Source: Frankiales bacterium
Lineage (GTDB): Bacteria > Actinomycetota > Actinomycetes > S36-B12 > CAIYMF01
Direction: 5' to 3'
DNA: 64,000 bases
NCBI GenBank assembly: GCA_016125335.1
Contig: WGLY01000004.1
Span: 82,677-146,676 of the forward strand
Positions 44,771-55,183 of the stretch are shown here, one piece after another. The notes under the pieces are model-generated. The model searched no databases. It saw only the letters and a list, made by a program, of their open reading frames with translations, and had not been told where the DNA came from. Both the position numbers and the translations under genes were made by a program. How positions within the stretch are numbered: the stretch's first letter is position 1; each line of letters opens with the position of its first letter.

Positions 44771-46737
44771 GGGATCACCGCCCGCACGGTCGTGCCCTGC
44801 CCCGAGCTCTCCACCGCGAGGCGCCCACCGGCCGCGGCCACCCGGTCGGCCAGGCCCGTGAGCCCGGTTCCCTCGGAGGGTCTCGCGCCGCCGCGCCCGT
44901 CGTCCTGCACCACGAGGTCGAGGGACCCCTCCGACCGGCGCGCCCGGATCGTGACGGTCGCGGCGCCGGCGTGCTTCACGACGTTGGCGAGCGCCTCACC
45001 CGCCACGTAGTAGGCCGTGGTCGCCACGTCGTCCGGGACGTCGTCGCAGTCGGTCTCCAGGCTCACCGACAACGGAACGGCGGCGGCCAGGAGTGACAGG
45101 GCGGCTGCCAGGCCGTCGCCGAGGGCCGCCGGCCGCAGGCCGTGTGAGAGCGCGCGCAGCTCGGACACCGAGGTCTGCAGCTCGGCGACCGCCTGCTCCA
45201 GCAGTCCGTCCAGCTCGGGGTCGGAGTCCGCGATGCGCGACTGCGCGAGCCGTAACGAGATGCCCAGCGACACCAGTCGCTGCTGCGCGCCGTCGTGCAG
45301 GTCGCGCTCCAGCCGGCGCCGCTCGTCGTACCCGACCAGCAGCAGGCGGCGTCGTGACTCGGCGACGTCGTTCAGGGCCACGGCCAGGTCGAGGCGGAGC
45401 CGGGTGACCTCCACGACCGTGGCGACCTCCCGCGCCACCTCGCGCAGGAGCGCGGCGCTCGAGGTCGTGGGACCTGGCACGAGCACCCCGATGCGCGTCC
45501 CGCTGAGCTCGACCGGCACGGCCGACGGCGACGCCGCGAAGGGGGCCCCGGAGCGATCCACCAGACCGCCCCGGCCCGGCACCTGGTACCCGACGCGGAG
45601 CTGCGGCGCGGCCAGGGCAGCACGCAGGACCGGCTCGAGATCCTCCGGGGCGGCCGAGCCGTCCTCGATCCGACGGCGCAGGTCCCCCAGCGCGACCAGC
45701 ACCTGAGCGCGCGCCGGGTAGATCCGGCGACCGATCGCCGACGCCACGCGCGGGCGCAACGGCGACAGCGCGAGCGCGCACGCCGCCGTGGCGGCAGCAG
45801 CGGCGCCCGGCGAGCGTCCGCCGATCGTGAGGCCCACCACCACCTCCACCGCGGTGTAGACGGCGAGCAGCACCGTCCCGATCACCCCCACCGTGATCGC
45901 GGCGCTGAAGGCCCGGTCCACGTCGTAGAGGTCGTAGCGCAGCAGGGCGATCGCTGTCGCCACGGTGAGCACCAGTGGCGTCGCGAGCAGGCCGATCACG
46001 ACGAGGTCCGACGTGCCCAGCACCAGGTACGAGACCCAGCAGAGCAGCAGGGTGGCCGGCAGCATCAGCGCGCCGAGCGCGAACCAGCGGAGCTGGGCGC
46101 GGACGGCGACGTCGTGAGTTCGGCGGCGCCGGGCCACCATGGACGCCGCGCTGGCGACCAGCAGCGCCATGAAGACGAGCGGCAGGACCGAGGCGACCGC
46201 GCCGAGCCAGTCCGGCACCGACTCCGGTCCCAGGACCGGCACGTCCGGGTAGGGCCGGTCGGGCTCCCTGTCCAGCAGACCGACCAGCACCTCGAACAGG
46301 ACCGGGACCGTCACGAGGGCGACGCCGACGGCCCGCCACCGCCGACCGAGCGGCCGCCCGTCCGGGAACACCAGCATCAGCAGCGCCCCGGGCAGATACA
46401 GCCACATCCAGGCGCCTGCGGCGAGGAAGGCGACCCACGGCGAGACCGGGAGCGCGTCGGGCTCGAGCGCATGCGCCTGCTGGTACGCATCGCCCAGGAG
46501 GACGATCACGATCGGCACGGCTCCCACGAGCGCGAGCAGCAGGCCGACCACGTTGGTGGGTCGCACCGTCGCCAGCGCGACTCCGAAGCCGACGGCGGGG
46601 AGCAGGACGACGCTGCCGACGGCGACCTCGACGAGCGCGCCCGTCTCCGGCCAGCGCAGCGCCACCACCGACGCCGCCAGCCCGGCCAGGACCGCGACGA
46701 CGGCCACCAGGTACGCGGTCCAGCGCTGCCATGGCAT
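44758..46737 (-). CDS. Sensor histidine kinase (HisKA_3 type)
   Basis: A 659-aa kinase. The N-terminal 350 residues contain about nine membrane helices in the style of 7TM-type sensors. A GAF-like or linker region follows, then the phosphorylation site ERDLHDGAQQRLVSLGISL, the LSHGLRPAAL segment and an HATPase_c domain with EALANVVKHA and DDGRGGA. It pairs with the response regulator encoded downstream. Signal unknown. The upstream, divergent membrane protein and lipoprotein are candidate targets. Confidence 0.9.
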   Translation of the reverse strand: MPWQRWTAYLVAVVAVLAGLAASVVALRWPETGALVEVAVGSVVLLPAVGFGVALATVRPTNVVGLLLALVGAVPIVIVLLGDAYQQAHALEPDALPVSPWVAFLAAGAWMWLYLPGALLMLVFPDGRPLGRRWRAVGVALVTVPVLFEVLVGLLDREPDRPYPDVPVLGPESVPDWLGAVASVLPLVFMALLVASAASMVARRRRTHDVAVRAQLRWFALGALMLPATLLLCWVSYLVLGTSDLVVIGLLATPLVLTVATAIALLRYDLYDVDRAFSAAITVGVIGTVLLAVYTAVEVVVGLTIGGRSPGAAAAATAACALALSPLRPRVASAIGRRIYPARAQVLVALGDLRRRIEDGSAAPEDLEPVLRAALAAPQLRVGYQVPGRGGLVDRSGAPFAASPSAVPVELSGTRIGVLVPGPTTSSAALLREVAREVATVVEVTRLRLDLAVALNDVAESRRRLLLVGYDERRRLERDLHDGAQQRLVSLGISLRLAQSRIADSDPELDGLLEQAVAELQTSVSELRALSHGLRPAALGDGLAAALSLLAAAVPLSVSLETDCDDVPDDVATTAYYVAGEALANVVKHAGAATVTIRARRSEGSLDLVVQDDGRGGARPSEGTGLTGLADRVAAAGGRLAVESSGQGTTVRAVIPCVS

Positions 46738-46892
46738 GGCAGAACGGTAGGGCTCGGCGCCCGTGCGGGACTCCGTGATCCCACGGATCCCAGTCCCGTG
46801 CTTCCCCGGATCCCCGGGCGCACCCCGGCGGCCATGCTCCTGCGCGAATCCGAGCAACGCGGCGGCGAGCGCCGCGGGCGAGAGGAGCAGCA

Positions 46893-47555
46893 ATGGCAGC
46901 CAGCAGGTTCGATCGATTCCTCCCGTGGGCCGGCGTCCTCGCGGGCGTCTGCTTCGCGTTCGAGGGCTACCTCGAGACGGGTCCGGACACCCCCGACGAC
47001 CCGGCGCGTCTCGCGTGGCTCACCTCCCACCAGGGCATCGGCGTCGTCATCGCCGTGGCCTCAGCGCTTCTCGCCCTCTTCGTGCTCTTCTTCGCCGGCG
47101 CGGTGCGGCGCAGCCTGACGGCCCACGGGACCCACCGCAGCGGCTACGCCTCGGTCGCGTTCGGCGGGATGGTCGCGCTCGCGGCAGGGTCGAGCGCCGA
47201 CGCAGCGGTGCAGCTCGGCACGCTCGACGCTGCCGCCAAGGGCCACGCCGACGTCGTGGTGACCCTCGCCTTCCTGTCCGAGTTCTCGTGGGTCCCCTGG
47301 GTGGTGGCCTCGGCCGCGATGTTCCTCGGGCTGGGCATCGGGGCGATCGCGACGGGCGCGCTGCCCCGGTGGCTGGCGGTGGTGACGACCGCGCTCGGCG
47401 TGATGTGCCTGATGGGTCCCGTGGGTGTCGTCGTGTTCCTGGTCTCGCCCGTGTGGTTCGTCATCACGGGTGTGACCCTCGCCCGCCGCGCAGAGCCGTC
47501 GGCCGCGCTCGCAGCGGCCGGCGGGCAGACGGACCGGAAGGCGACCCTCGCATGA
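46893..47555 (+). CDS. Membrane protein with about six helices, unknown
   Basis: A 220-aa hydrophobic protein; LPWAGVLAGVCFAFEGYL, GVVIAVASALLALFVLFFAGAV and VGVVVFLVSPVWFVITGVTLA are among the helices. AGAGGAGCAG precedes the ATG. The stop overlaps the lipoprotein start by ATGA. Divergent from the two-component system, 155 bp away. Resembles uncharacterised actinobacterial membrane proteins. Confidence 0.75.
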   Translation: MAASRFDRFLPWAGVLAGVCFAFEGYLETGPDTPDDPARLAWLTSHQGIGVVIAVASALLALFVLFFAGAVRRSLTAHGTHRSGYASVAFGGMVALAAGSSADAAVQLGTLDAAAKGHADVVVTLAFLSEFSWVPWVVASAAMFLGLGIGAIATGALPRWLAVVTTALGVMCLMGPVGVVVFLVSPVWFVITGVTLARRAEPSAALAAAGGQTDRKATLA

Positions 47556-48388
47556 GCACGACACGATCCACCCGACTCATCGCCGCCGCTGCTCTCGCAC
47601 TGTCGTCGGCCGCCTGCGGCACCTCCACGGGCTCGCTGCCTCCCCGTCCCTCCACCGCCTCCGCCCCGGCGCCCAGCAGCGCGAGCCCGTCCGCGTCGGA
47701 CTCAGGCTCCAGCTCCGCCTCGGCGTCGGGCGTGACGATCACCTCGACGCTGGACGGTCGCACCACTCTCCCGAAGCGGCTGCCGTGGGAGGCGACCCCG
47801 GTGGTGACCGGGAGCGCGGCGGTCGACAACGTGTCCTTCTACATCGACGGCAGGCTCGGCTGGGTCGAGCACAACGCGCCGTACGACTACTCCAACGACG
47901 GCGGGAACCTGGTCACCACCTTCCTGCCCGCCGGCCGCCACACGTTCCGCGCCGTCGTGACGCTCTCGGACGGGACGAGTGCCGACGACGTGGTCACCGC
48001 GACGGTCTCGGCACCGCCCGCCGTGCCGGACGCCTGGAAGGGCATCACCTGGGCGCGCACCGTCTCCGGTGGAGACCCGTCGGCCGACGGCGTGTGGACC
48101 ATCACGGCGGAGACGTTCGGCTGGCACATCGGCGACCCGCAGGGCGGCGGCGCCAACCAGGACCTGGACTGGACCGGCCCGGGCCGCGTGAAGCTCTGGG
48201 CCGACATCAACGAACCCGTCGTCGGTCAGTACCAGTACGGCGGTGCCTTCTGCGACGAGCCGGATCCCGTGCACACCTACACCTACCGCATCAGCGGCGA
48301 CGGCAACGCCCTGACGCTCGCACCGCTCAGCCCCGACCCCTGCGGCGGACGGGCCTTCATCCTCACCGGCACCTGGCACCGCACCTGA
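47552..48388 (+). CDS. Lipoprotein, unknown
   Basis: A 278-aa lipoprotein. The signal ends LSSAAC (lipid-attached Cys near residue 22), followed by a 40-residue Ser/Pro/Ala linker. A beta-sandwich-like region (VVTGSAAVDNVSFYIDG, AGRHTFRAVVTLSDGT) resembles Big/Ig-like domains. The C-terminal part has two Cys (GGAFCDEP, SPDPCGG) that may form a disulphide. Coupled to the upstream membrane protein. Confidence 0.75.
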   Translation: MSTTRSTRLIAAAALALSSAACGTSTGSLPPRPSTASAPAPSSASPSASDSGSSSASASGVTITSTLDGRTTLPKRLPWEATPVVTGSAAVDNVSFYIDGRLGWVEHNAPYDYSNDGGNLVTTFLPAGRHTFRAVVTLSDGTSADDVVTATVSAPPAVPDAWKGITWARTVSGGDPSADGVWTITAETFGWHIGDPQGGGANQDLDWTGPGRVKLWADINEPVVGQYQYGGAFCDEPDPVHTYTYRISGDGNALTLAPLSPDPCGGRAFILTGTWHRT

Positions 48389-48470
48389 CGCCAGGCCGCC
48401 CGCTCGCCCCGGGGACCCTGAGGACCTGCTCCTCGTGGAGATCCCGCCTCCCGCGGGCGTGCCCGCAGAC

Positions 48471-48505
48471 GACGAGACCCCCTGCACAGGGCAGGGGGTC
48501 TCGTC
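48471..48505. terminator. Intrinsic terminator after the lipoprotein gene
   Basis: A perfect 15-bp stem GACGAGACCCCCTGC / GCAGGGGGTCTCGTC with a 5-nt loop, about 80 bp past the stop. It closely resembles the sigA terminator at 53390-53422. Confidence 0.88.
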
Positions 48506-48521
48506 AGGTCTCGCGGAGCTG

Positions 48522-48690
48522 CTAGTCCAGGCCGCGACCCTGTTCGCGGCCACCCGCCTCACCGGACGCAGGATGGCGTGCAGGCGGGTGGTGGCGGCGT
48601 CTGCGGCGGTGTGGGCGAGGTGCAGGGCGAGGTGGTCGGTCACGTCCAGGGCTTCAACTCGACTGAGGCCACTCGCAGTTTCGTACTTCG
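48522..48690 (-). other. Possible gene remnant
   Basis: One minus-strand frame reads KYETASGLSRVEALD, then HLALHLAHTAADAATTRLHAIL, which looks more protein-like than its surroundings but has no start signal and runs on into the terminator. The stretch begins with CTAGTCCAGG, identical to the end of sigA (53441-53450). Between 48389 and 48879 I see no intact gene. Confidence 0.25.
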
Positions 48691-48693
48691 CGC

Positions 48694-48736
48694 CTCGGGT
48701 GTGGGTCGACGGGAAGTCCTTCGACCCACACCCGAG
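48694..48736. repeat. Perfect 16-bp inverted repeat
   Basis: CTCGGGTGTGGGTCGA (48694-48709) and TCGACCCACACCCGAG (48721-48736) are exact reverse complements around an 11-nt loop. No gene ends nearby on either strand except the putative remnant, so it may be a terminator of a lost gene or a mobile-element end. Confidence 0.75.
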
Positions 48737-48879
48737 CTATGCAGCCGGTAGTCGAGCATCGACGGACGGATGCTCGGCCCCCTTCGGCCTGCGCACATGC
48801 CTGCGACGACGAGCCTGGCGCGCCGGATCACTCGTTGGTCGGCCGTGGTCATCGGGTGCCTCCGCTAGGGTCGGCGGCC

Positions 48880-49269
48880 ATGGACGATTCCGACCTGATT
48901 CAGGAAGTTCGTCGACTTCGGAGACTCGCCCGTGTCGCGCTGATACTGGCGGCTGTAGCAGTCGTGGTTGGGCCGTTCGCGGGGGCACTTGCGGCCAAGT
49001 ACACCGCCATTCCCGGACCGGCCGGCCCCGCGGGTGAGGCTGGGGCTACTGGGGCGCAAGGGCCGGCAGGCCCTCGAGGCCCGAGCGGCCAACCGGCCAC
49101 CAACCTGGTCGGCGCGCTCGTGCTGAACCGGGGTGGATGTCCTCCCGGCACGATCAGGGCCAACGTGACGCTGCCGACGTGGCCCCTCATCGTCAATGGG
49201 ACCGTGCAAGGCCCCTTCGTCAACGGCACCGTGGCCTCAAGCACGATCGGCACCTGTTTCATCCTCTAG
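48880..49269 (+). CDS. Membrane-anchored collagen-like protein
   Basis: A 129-aa protein. A charged N-terminus (DLIQEVRRLRRLARVA) and one membrane helix (ALILAAVAVVVGPFAGALA) are followed by about nine Gly-x-y triplets (GPAGPAGEAGATGAQGPAGP and on), a collagen-like rod. The C-terminal domain of about 65 residues has two Cys (GGCPPG, GTCFIL) that may pair. No Shine-Dalgarno is obvious before ATG 48880. Function unknown; bacterial collagen-like proteins often trimerise at the surface. Confidence 0.7.
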   Translation: MDDSDLIQEVRRLRRLARVALILAAVAVVVGPFAGALAAKYTAIPGPAGPAGEAGATGAQGPAGPRGPSGQPATNLVGALVLNRGGCPPGTIRANVTLPTWPLIVNGTVQGPFVNGTVASSTIGTCFIL

Positions 49270-49347
49270 CAGCCTGCTCGTGTGATTGCCTCGCTCCCGG
49301 TGTCGTGCCCGTTCCAGCACCCGCTTATGTTGACCCCATCGCGTGAG

Positions 49348-49680
49348 TCAGCAGCGTGTCGCCGCGCTCCTCCAACTGGACCGGTTCGCGGCCTCCAGCA
49401 TGGACACGGGGATGCCTAGGGTGTCTCCGGTCTGCAGGTCGATGGCGAAGACGACACCGACCACGCGACCATCGTCGTCGACCAACGGGCCGCCTGAGCT
49501 GCCCGGCTCGGCCCTAGCACTAACCGCCAGCACCGTTCCGCTCCGGCCGTACCGGGCGCCGTCTCGTACTCAACGACCCGTCCGGCCGTCGCGGTGAAAC
49601 TCCCGCCACGCGGGTAGCCCAACGCGCGGACGAGGTCCCCTGGCGTCGGGTCTGCGCCTGAGTGGCCACCCTGGCTTCGG
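49348..49680 (-). pseudogene. Trypsin-like serine protease remnant, frameshifted
   Basis: Two minus frames join into a peptidase C-terminal half: PTPGDLVRALGYPRGGSFTATAG in one, then after a shift near 49560 the other gives GRSGTVLAVSARAEPGSSGGPL, including the catalytic Ser of GSSGG, and GRVVGVVFAID. The His and Asp of the triad are absent because the 5' half is missing; the sequence stops at the neighbouring lipoprotein end. Similar to the protease domain of MarP/HtrA-like actinobacterial proteins. Confidence 0.7.
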
Positions 49681-49681
49681 C

Positions 49682-50488
49682 CTATGAGAAGAAGCCGCTG
49701 ACGCCGACAGTGAACGTAGGGCACTTGTCGCCAAACAGGTCCTCCGAGAAGGTGACCTTGCCGCCGGGAGCGATCTTGCCGAGCTGCTCGGCGAAGGTTC
49801 CGTGCTTCGCCTGGATCTTGTCGCCCTTGAAGCAGTAGATCTCAACGCTGTATGGACCGGTGGCTTCTGCGTCCGTCGCGTTGGTGGCGCCTCCGACGAT
49901 GGAGCCGCCCACGAGGTTCGCCTGCGTCACCTTCATGGGCGCCGTGTTGTACGAACTCGTGTCCACCGGGGTGGTCTCAACGGTGAACTCGTACTTGGCG
50001 TCCTTGGGGATCGCCTTGGCGTTGTCGAAGTAGATGTAGGAGAGCCCGACCTCGCCGGACTGTACCTGCGCCGGGATGCCGCCTTGGCTGCTACCAGTGC
50101 CGACGATCTTGCCGCCGCTGGTCGCCGTTGCCGTCCAGTCCACGTGAGAGATGCCCTCGCTGGTGTTGTTCCTGAACGCGAACAGCAGCGTTCCGCTGTC
50201 CGTCTCCATCGGCCCGATCTGAACAACCGAGACCTTGCCCTGCTCACCCGCCGGGAAGTTCGGCTTGGCGTTGCCTCCGAGGAGCCCGCTGGCGTTGAAC
50301 GGCAGTGGCTGCACCGCTCCGTCCCCAGTCGACGACTGCTCACCGGAGGGCGAAGACGACTGCTCCCCCACTGGTGGTGTTGAGGACGTGCCCGAATCCG
50401 TCGCGACCGGTGCGTTGGAGCCACCACAGGCGGCGAGCAGGAGTGCGACGGCAGACAGAGCCAGCCCGGAAAGGATCTTGCGGTTCAT
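49682..50488 (-). CDS. Lipoprotein, unknown
   Basis: A 268-aa lipoprotein. Signal peptide with lipobox LLLAAC (Cys about residue 21), a Ser/Thr/Gly linker, then a soluble domain with beta-rich segments (GTLLFAFRNNTSEGISHVDWTA, SYIYFDNAKAIP). The domain resembles FxLYD/DUF4352-like immunoglobulin-type lipoprotein domains. A GAGGA about 14 bp upstream may serve as ribosome site. Confidence 0.75.
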   Translation of the reverse strand: MNRKILSGLALSAVALLLAACGGSNAPVATDSGTSSTPPVGEQSSSPSGEQSSTGDGAVQPLPFNASGLLGGNAKPNFPAGEQGKVSVVQIGPMETDSGTLLFAFRNNTSEGISHVDWTATATSGGKIVGTGSSQGGIPAQVQSGEVGLSYIYFDNAKAIPKDAKYEFTVETTPVDTSSYNTAPMKVTQANLVGGSIVGGATNATDAEATGPYSVEIYCFKGDKIQAKHGTFAEQLGKIAPGGKVTFSEDLFGDKCPTFTVGVSGFFS

Positions 50489-51093
50489 CGAGACGTCCCG
50501 TTCCTCGTGTTGGACCGCTTCGTTCTGCCACCTCCCCGTCACACCGGCAAGGAAGGAACTGCCGTCCACGGTCCTTCTGTGGGCGCCCGATGGGGCGCGA
50601 TGATCAACTTCCCTCCTCACCGTACCCACAGGTCTCAGCGGAGTCTCAGCAGCCGCGCGGTCGCCCACCTCTATCGGGCTAGCAGCACTTGTGACCTTCA
50701 TCTCGCCCTCGCACGGGCCGCCTGACCGTGTTCCAACTTCTGGTCGCGCGAGACGGTGTGGCTCGACGCCTCGTTGAGGACTATTGGGTCGGGCTGACGC
50801 GGCCCCTCCAAGTCTCGGCCGCGATCCCCTCACGCGTTCCCTTGGGTGGCGGGGACCACGCGAACGGCGATCCCGGGCCGGCTAACGCGCGTCGGAACGC
50901 GGCCAACCGCGCAACTGACTTCATCGGGTGGACACACCCCAGACGACGGCTTCGGGAGGGAGATCGGCAAACGTCACTTGTCAGGCGGATCGAATCTCGG
51001 CTCGCGGTTCCGGGATAAAGCCACACTTCCTCGGCGCCGATGTCCTACAGCCGGCCGACGGTATTTCAGACCCCGATTGGAAGGCTGGAAGCC
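50489..51093. other. Gene-poor region
   Basis: About 600 bp without a supported gene. Short open frames exist on both strands but none has a ribosome site or recognisable sequence. Base composition is less GC-skewed at third positions than in the neighbouring core genes. Confidence 0.5.
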
Positions 51094-51324
51094 ATGTTCA
51101 TCATCTGGGGGTGGCGGGAGCGCCAGGTCATCTTGGCGGCTCGCGACGGCATGTGCGGGCAGTTCTTCGCGTCTCAACACCACAGATTGATCGCCCGCAA
51201 GGGATGGCTCACTCTGTTCTGGATCCCGATCATCCCGTATCGGAAGAAGCCGCGTTGGTACTGCTGGGATGAAGGAAGGTGGACGAACGAGACGGTCCCC
51301 TGGCGCGAGGTCAATCAACGCTGA
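51094..51324 (+). CDS. Zinc-ribbon-family protein with degenerate cysteines
   Basis: A 76-aa protein. MFIIWG at the start and KGWLTLFWIPIIPYRKK in the middle are the signature of small actinobacterial zinc-ribbon proteins. The usual CxxC pairs are mostly gone: one Cys near residue 21 (GMCGQF) and one near 56 (WYCWDEG) remain, so zinc binding is doubtful. GGAAGGCTGGAAG precedes the ATG. Confidence 0.65.
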   Translation: MFIIWGWRERQVILAARDGMCGQFFASQHHRLIARKGWLTLFWIPIIPYRKKPRWYCWDEGRWTNETVPWREVNQR

Positions 51325-51709
51325 GGGTGGGGTGCCGTGTCTTGCACGGCCGGTGACCCACGAGATGCGCACCTTCGCGCCCGCCGTGGCTGTCCCCGTT
51401 GGCCCCTCGTGCAGCAGCATGAGCGCCGACGTCGGCACATGGCTCTGCTCACGCCCGAGGCGACCGCCTCCGATGAGCACACGAACGGCTCATCCCAAGT
51501 TCGAGACGAGTCCGGCCGCGAGCTCGACGGCCGCGTCCACGACGCCATGCCCGGGTGGGGCCAGCGACCCTGACCCGCGCCACCCCGGCGACCAGCGACC
51601 GCGATCGGCCGGCACGCCACGCCGCCGCCGCGGCCGCACACAGCCCTTCCGTCCCTGCCGCGCGCTAGCCTCCGAGCGTCACGCACGACACGAACGGGGA
51701 GTCCACACC
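51325..51709. other. Gene-poor region
   Basis: About 385 bp. No gene supported. It must hold the promoter of the downstream lipoprotein gene. Confidence 0.45.
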
Positions 51710-52483
51710 ATGCGCCGAGCCGGGCCCGCCGCCGCAGCCACCGCTGTCCTGGCCATCGCCCTGGCCCTGACCGGCTGCTCGAGCAAGTCACCTGACGCCC
51801 TGACCGTCGGCGGCGCCAGCACCCTCGACGCCTCCAGCGGCGCCACCGACCCCTCCGTTTCGGCCACACCCACCGACAGCTCGCCGACCCCCAGCGACAC
51901 CCCCACCCCGGCACCCGAGCCGCTCACCAAAGCGCAGGCCACCGCCGCGCTCCCGCCCGCGTCCACGCTCGGCAGCGGATGGAAGATCGACCAGCAGTCC
52001 GCGCCCGGCACCACCAGCAGCAGCAAGACCACCTACAGCCCGAAGTCCTGCCAGGCGATCTTCGACGCCCTGAACAGCAACGCCACCGGCAAGCCCGCAG
52101 CCAAGGCCGACCGCTCCTACCAACGCGCCCTGTTCGGCCCGTTCGTGACCGTCACCGTCGAGTCCTACCCGCAGCCTCTGGACACCAGCGCGTTCGGCAA
52201 GATCGCCTCCGCGTTTACTGCCTGCCCAACGTTCACCGCGCTCGACTCCAAGGGCCAGACGACCACGTTTCACATCACCGCCCTGAAGTTCCCCAACCTC
52301 GGCGACCAGACCTTCGCCTTCCAGCTCAACGCGACCTCGTCGGGCTTCCCGTTCACCGCCCAGTTCGCCATCACCGCCGTCGGGAACAACGCCATCACAG
52401 TCGCGCACATCGTGCTCGGCACCGGTCTGGCCCCCGGCCTGACCCAGAAGGTCATGCGCGCCACCCTGAAGCGGCTGCCCTGA
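51710..52483 (+). CDS. Lipoprotein, unknown
   Basis: A 257-aa lipoprotein with lipobox LALTGC (Cys about residue 23) and a Thr/Pro/Ser linker to about residue 70. The globular part resembles LpqN/LpqT- or PknH-sensor-like folds in its layout ([44 protein letters not shown]), with a likely disulphide between KSCQAIF and TACPTF. GGGGAG lies 10 bp before the ATG. Confidence 0.75.
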   Translation: MRRAGPAAAATAVLAIALALTGCSSKSPDALTVGGASTLDASSGATDPSVSATPTDSSPTPSDTPTPAPEPLTKAQATAALPPASTLGSGWKIDQQSAPGTTSSSKTTYSPKSCQAIFDALNSNATGKPAAKADRSYQRALFGPFVTVTVESYPQPLDTSAFGKIASAFTACPTFTALDSKGQTTTFHITALKFPNLGDQTFAFQLNATSSGFPFTAQFAITAVGNNAITVAHIVLGTGLAPGLTQKVMRATLKRLP

Positions 52484-52577
52484 CCCGCCAGCGCCGCGGC
52501 CGGCCGCTCACGCCCGCCGCGACCGCCGAACTGAGGTTCACGTCGGCGAAGCCTGCCTCGACGCGCAAGCCGAGGGC

Positions 52578-53105
52578 GTGCGGGTCAGCTACCAGCACCT
52601 GGGCAAGGGCGCGCTCCGCTTGCCAGTGCGGAACGTGGCGCAGCTTGCCATGAGCGTGGAGGACAAGTTCCTCGTAACCAAGACCGGGGATGTGTATTCG
52701 TGGGGCCGGTTCCCCGACTACCTGGGAGACGGCAGCACTCGACCACGGTCTTCCCCCGCGCGCGTCATGCGCGGAGTGCGCCACCTGACCTCCAATCCCG
52801 AAGGGTTCTCCCTCTTTGCCCTGAAGACCGACGGGACCGCCTGGGCGTGGGGCGAGAACTACAACGGCGCCCTCGGCGACGGAACCACTACGGCGCGACG
52901 ACGCCCAGTACGGATCCAAGGGCTCCCAGCGCTCAGACAACTGGCCGCCGGAACTGCAATCTCCACGACCGGCGCAGTGTACGTATGGGGCGACGGAGGC
53001 TGCTACATGAACGGCGACGGAGCTCAGTCCCCCTCACTAGTCCCACATCCACTGGACTTCAGCCAGGCGGCTGTCCGCGAAACCTGCACATACCTCTTCC
53101 GGTAG
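52578..53105 (+). CDS. RCC1-repeat protein, short (probably a fragment)
   Basis: A 175-aa product with about two and a half RCC1 repeats: [41 protein letters not shown] and [13 protein letters not shown]. Complete RCC1 propellers have about seven repeats. There is no signal peptide and no clear ribosome site; the frame stays open upstream. It may be the remains of a longer surface protein. Third-position GC is lower than in neighbours. Confidence 0.6.
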   Translation: MRVSYQHLGKGALRLPVRNVAQLAMSVEDKFLVTKTGDVYSWGRFPDYLGDGSTRPRSSPARVMRGVRHLTSNPEGFSLFALKTDGTAWAWGENYNGALGDGTTTARRRPVRIQGLPALRQLAAGTAISTTGAVYVWGDGGCYMNGDGAQSPSLVPHPLDFSQAAVRETCTYLFR

Positions 53106-53389
53106 CCGTCCTCGCACCATCCAGTTGACCCGAGACGAAGTCACCAGCCACGTGAACAACCAGCAAATGACACGGCTGTGTCGACCTTGACTGGGCAGGA
53201 GCTGGTCCGGGGATGCGTCTGCCCGCGGCCGACCGTTGTCTTGCCACCTGCCATACGCGGAGTGGCCTTGACCCGACCCGGCGCACTCAACTGGCCGATC
53301 CTTCCTCTTGCGAGAGCGCCGCTGAACCCCTATGCCTAGTCCTGAGACCAACCAAAGCGCTGTGCGGGGCAACGGATCCGAGCCGGAAC

Positions 53390-53422
53390 GATGAAACCCC
53401 CTGCGGCGCAGGGGGTTTCATC
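53390..53422 (-). terminator. Intrinsic terminator of sigA
   Basis: A perfect 15-bp stem GATGAAACCCCCTGC / GCAGGGGGTTTCATC with a 3-nt loop, 18 bp past the sigA stop. The ~285 bp between the RCC1 fragment and this hairpin hold nothing I can identify. Confidence 0.9.
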
Positions 53423-53440
53423 GGATTCTCGGCGTGCCGT

Positions 53441-54940
<1,500 letters not shown>

Positions 54941-55183
54941 GAACGAACCTCTCGTCCTCGGGCGTGTGCGCACCTGGAGGTGCTGGGGCGTGCAAGGTGA
55001 ACCGGTGCGCAAGGGGCTCACCGCGCACCATTGTCACACGCCGTGCGGAATGCCTCGGCACAGGACGCGGACCGGACGGACCGGCGGCGTCCCGCGGAGG
55101 TGGGGTCCTGACGTGGGGCGTCCCCCGTGCCGGCGTCGTTCGGGACCCGATCGGCGTGGTCCTGAGCACCGGGACGCGGAGGT

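Noticed and set aside
41714..45010. Plus-strand open frame of 1098 codons opposite the ABC, WS/DGAT and two-component genes
   Set aside because: Low-complexity shadow; the minus strand carries well-defined domains throughout.
48435..49037. Plus-strand 200-codon frame crossing the terminator
   Set aside because: It reads through a perfect terminator hairpin and the inverted repeat, and has no recognisable sequence.
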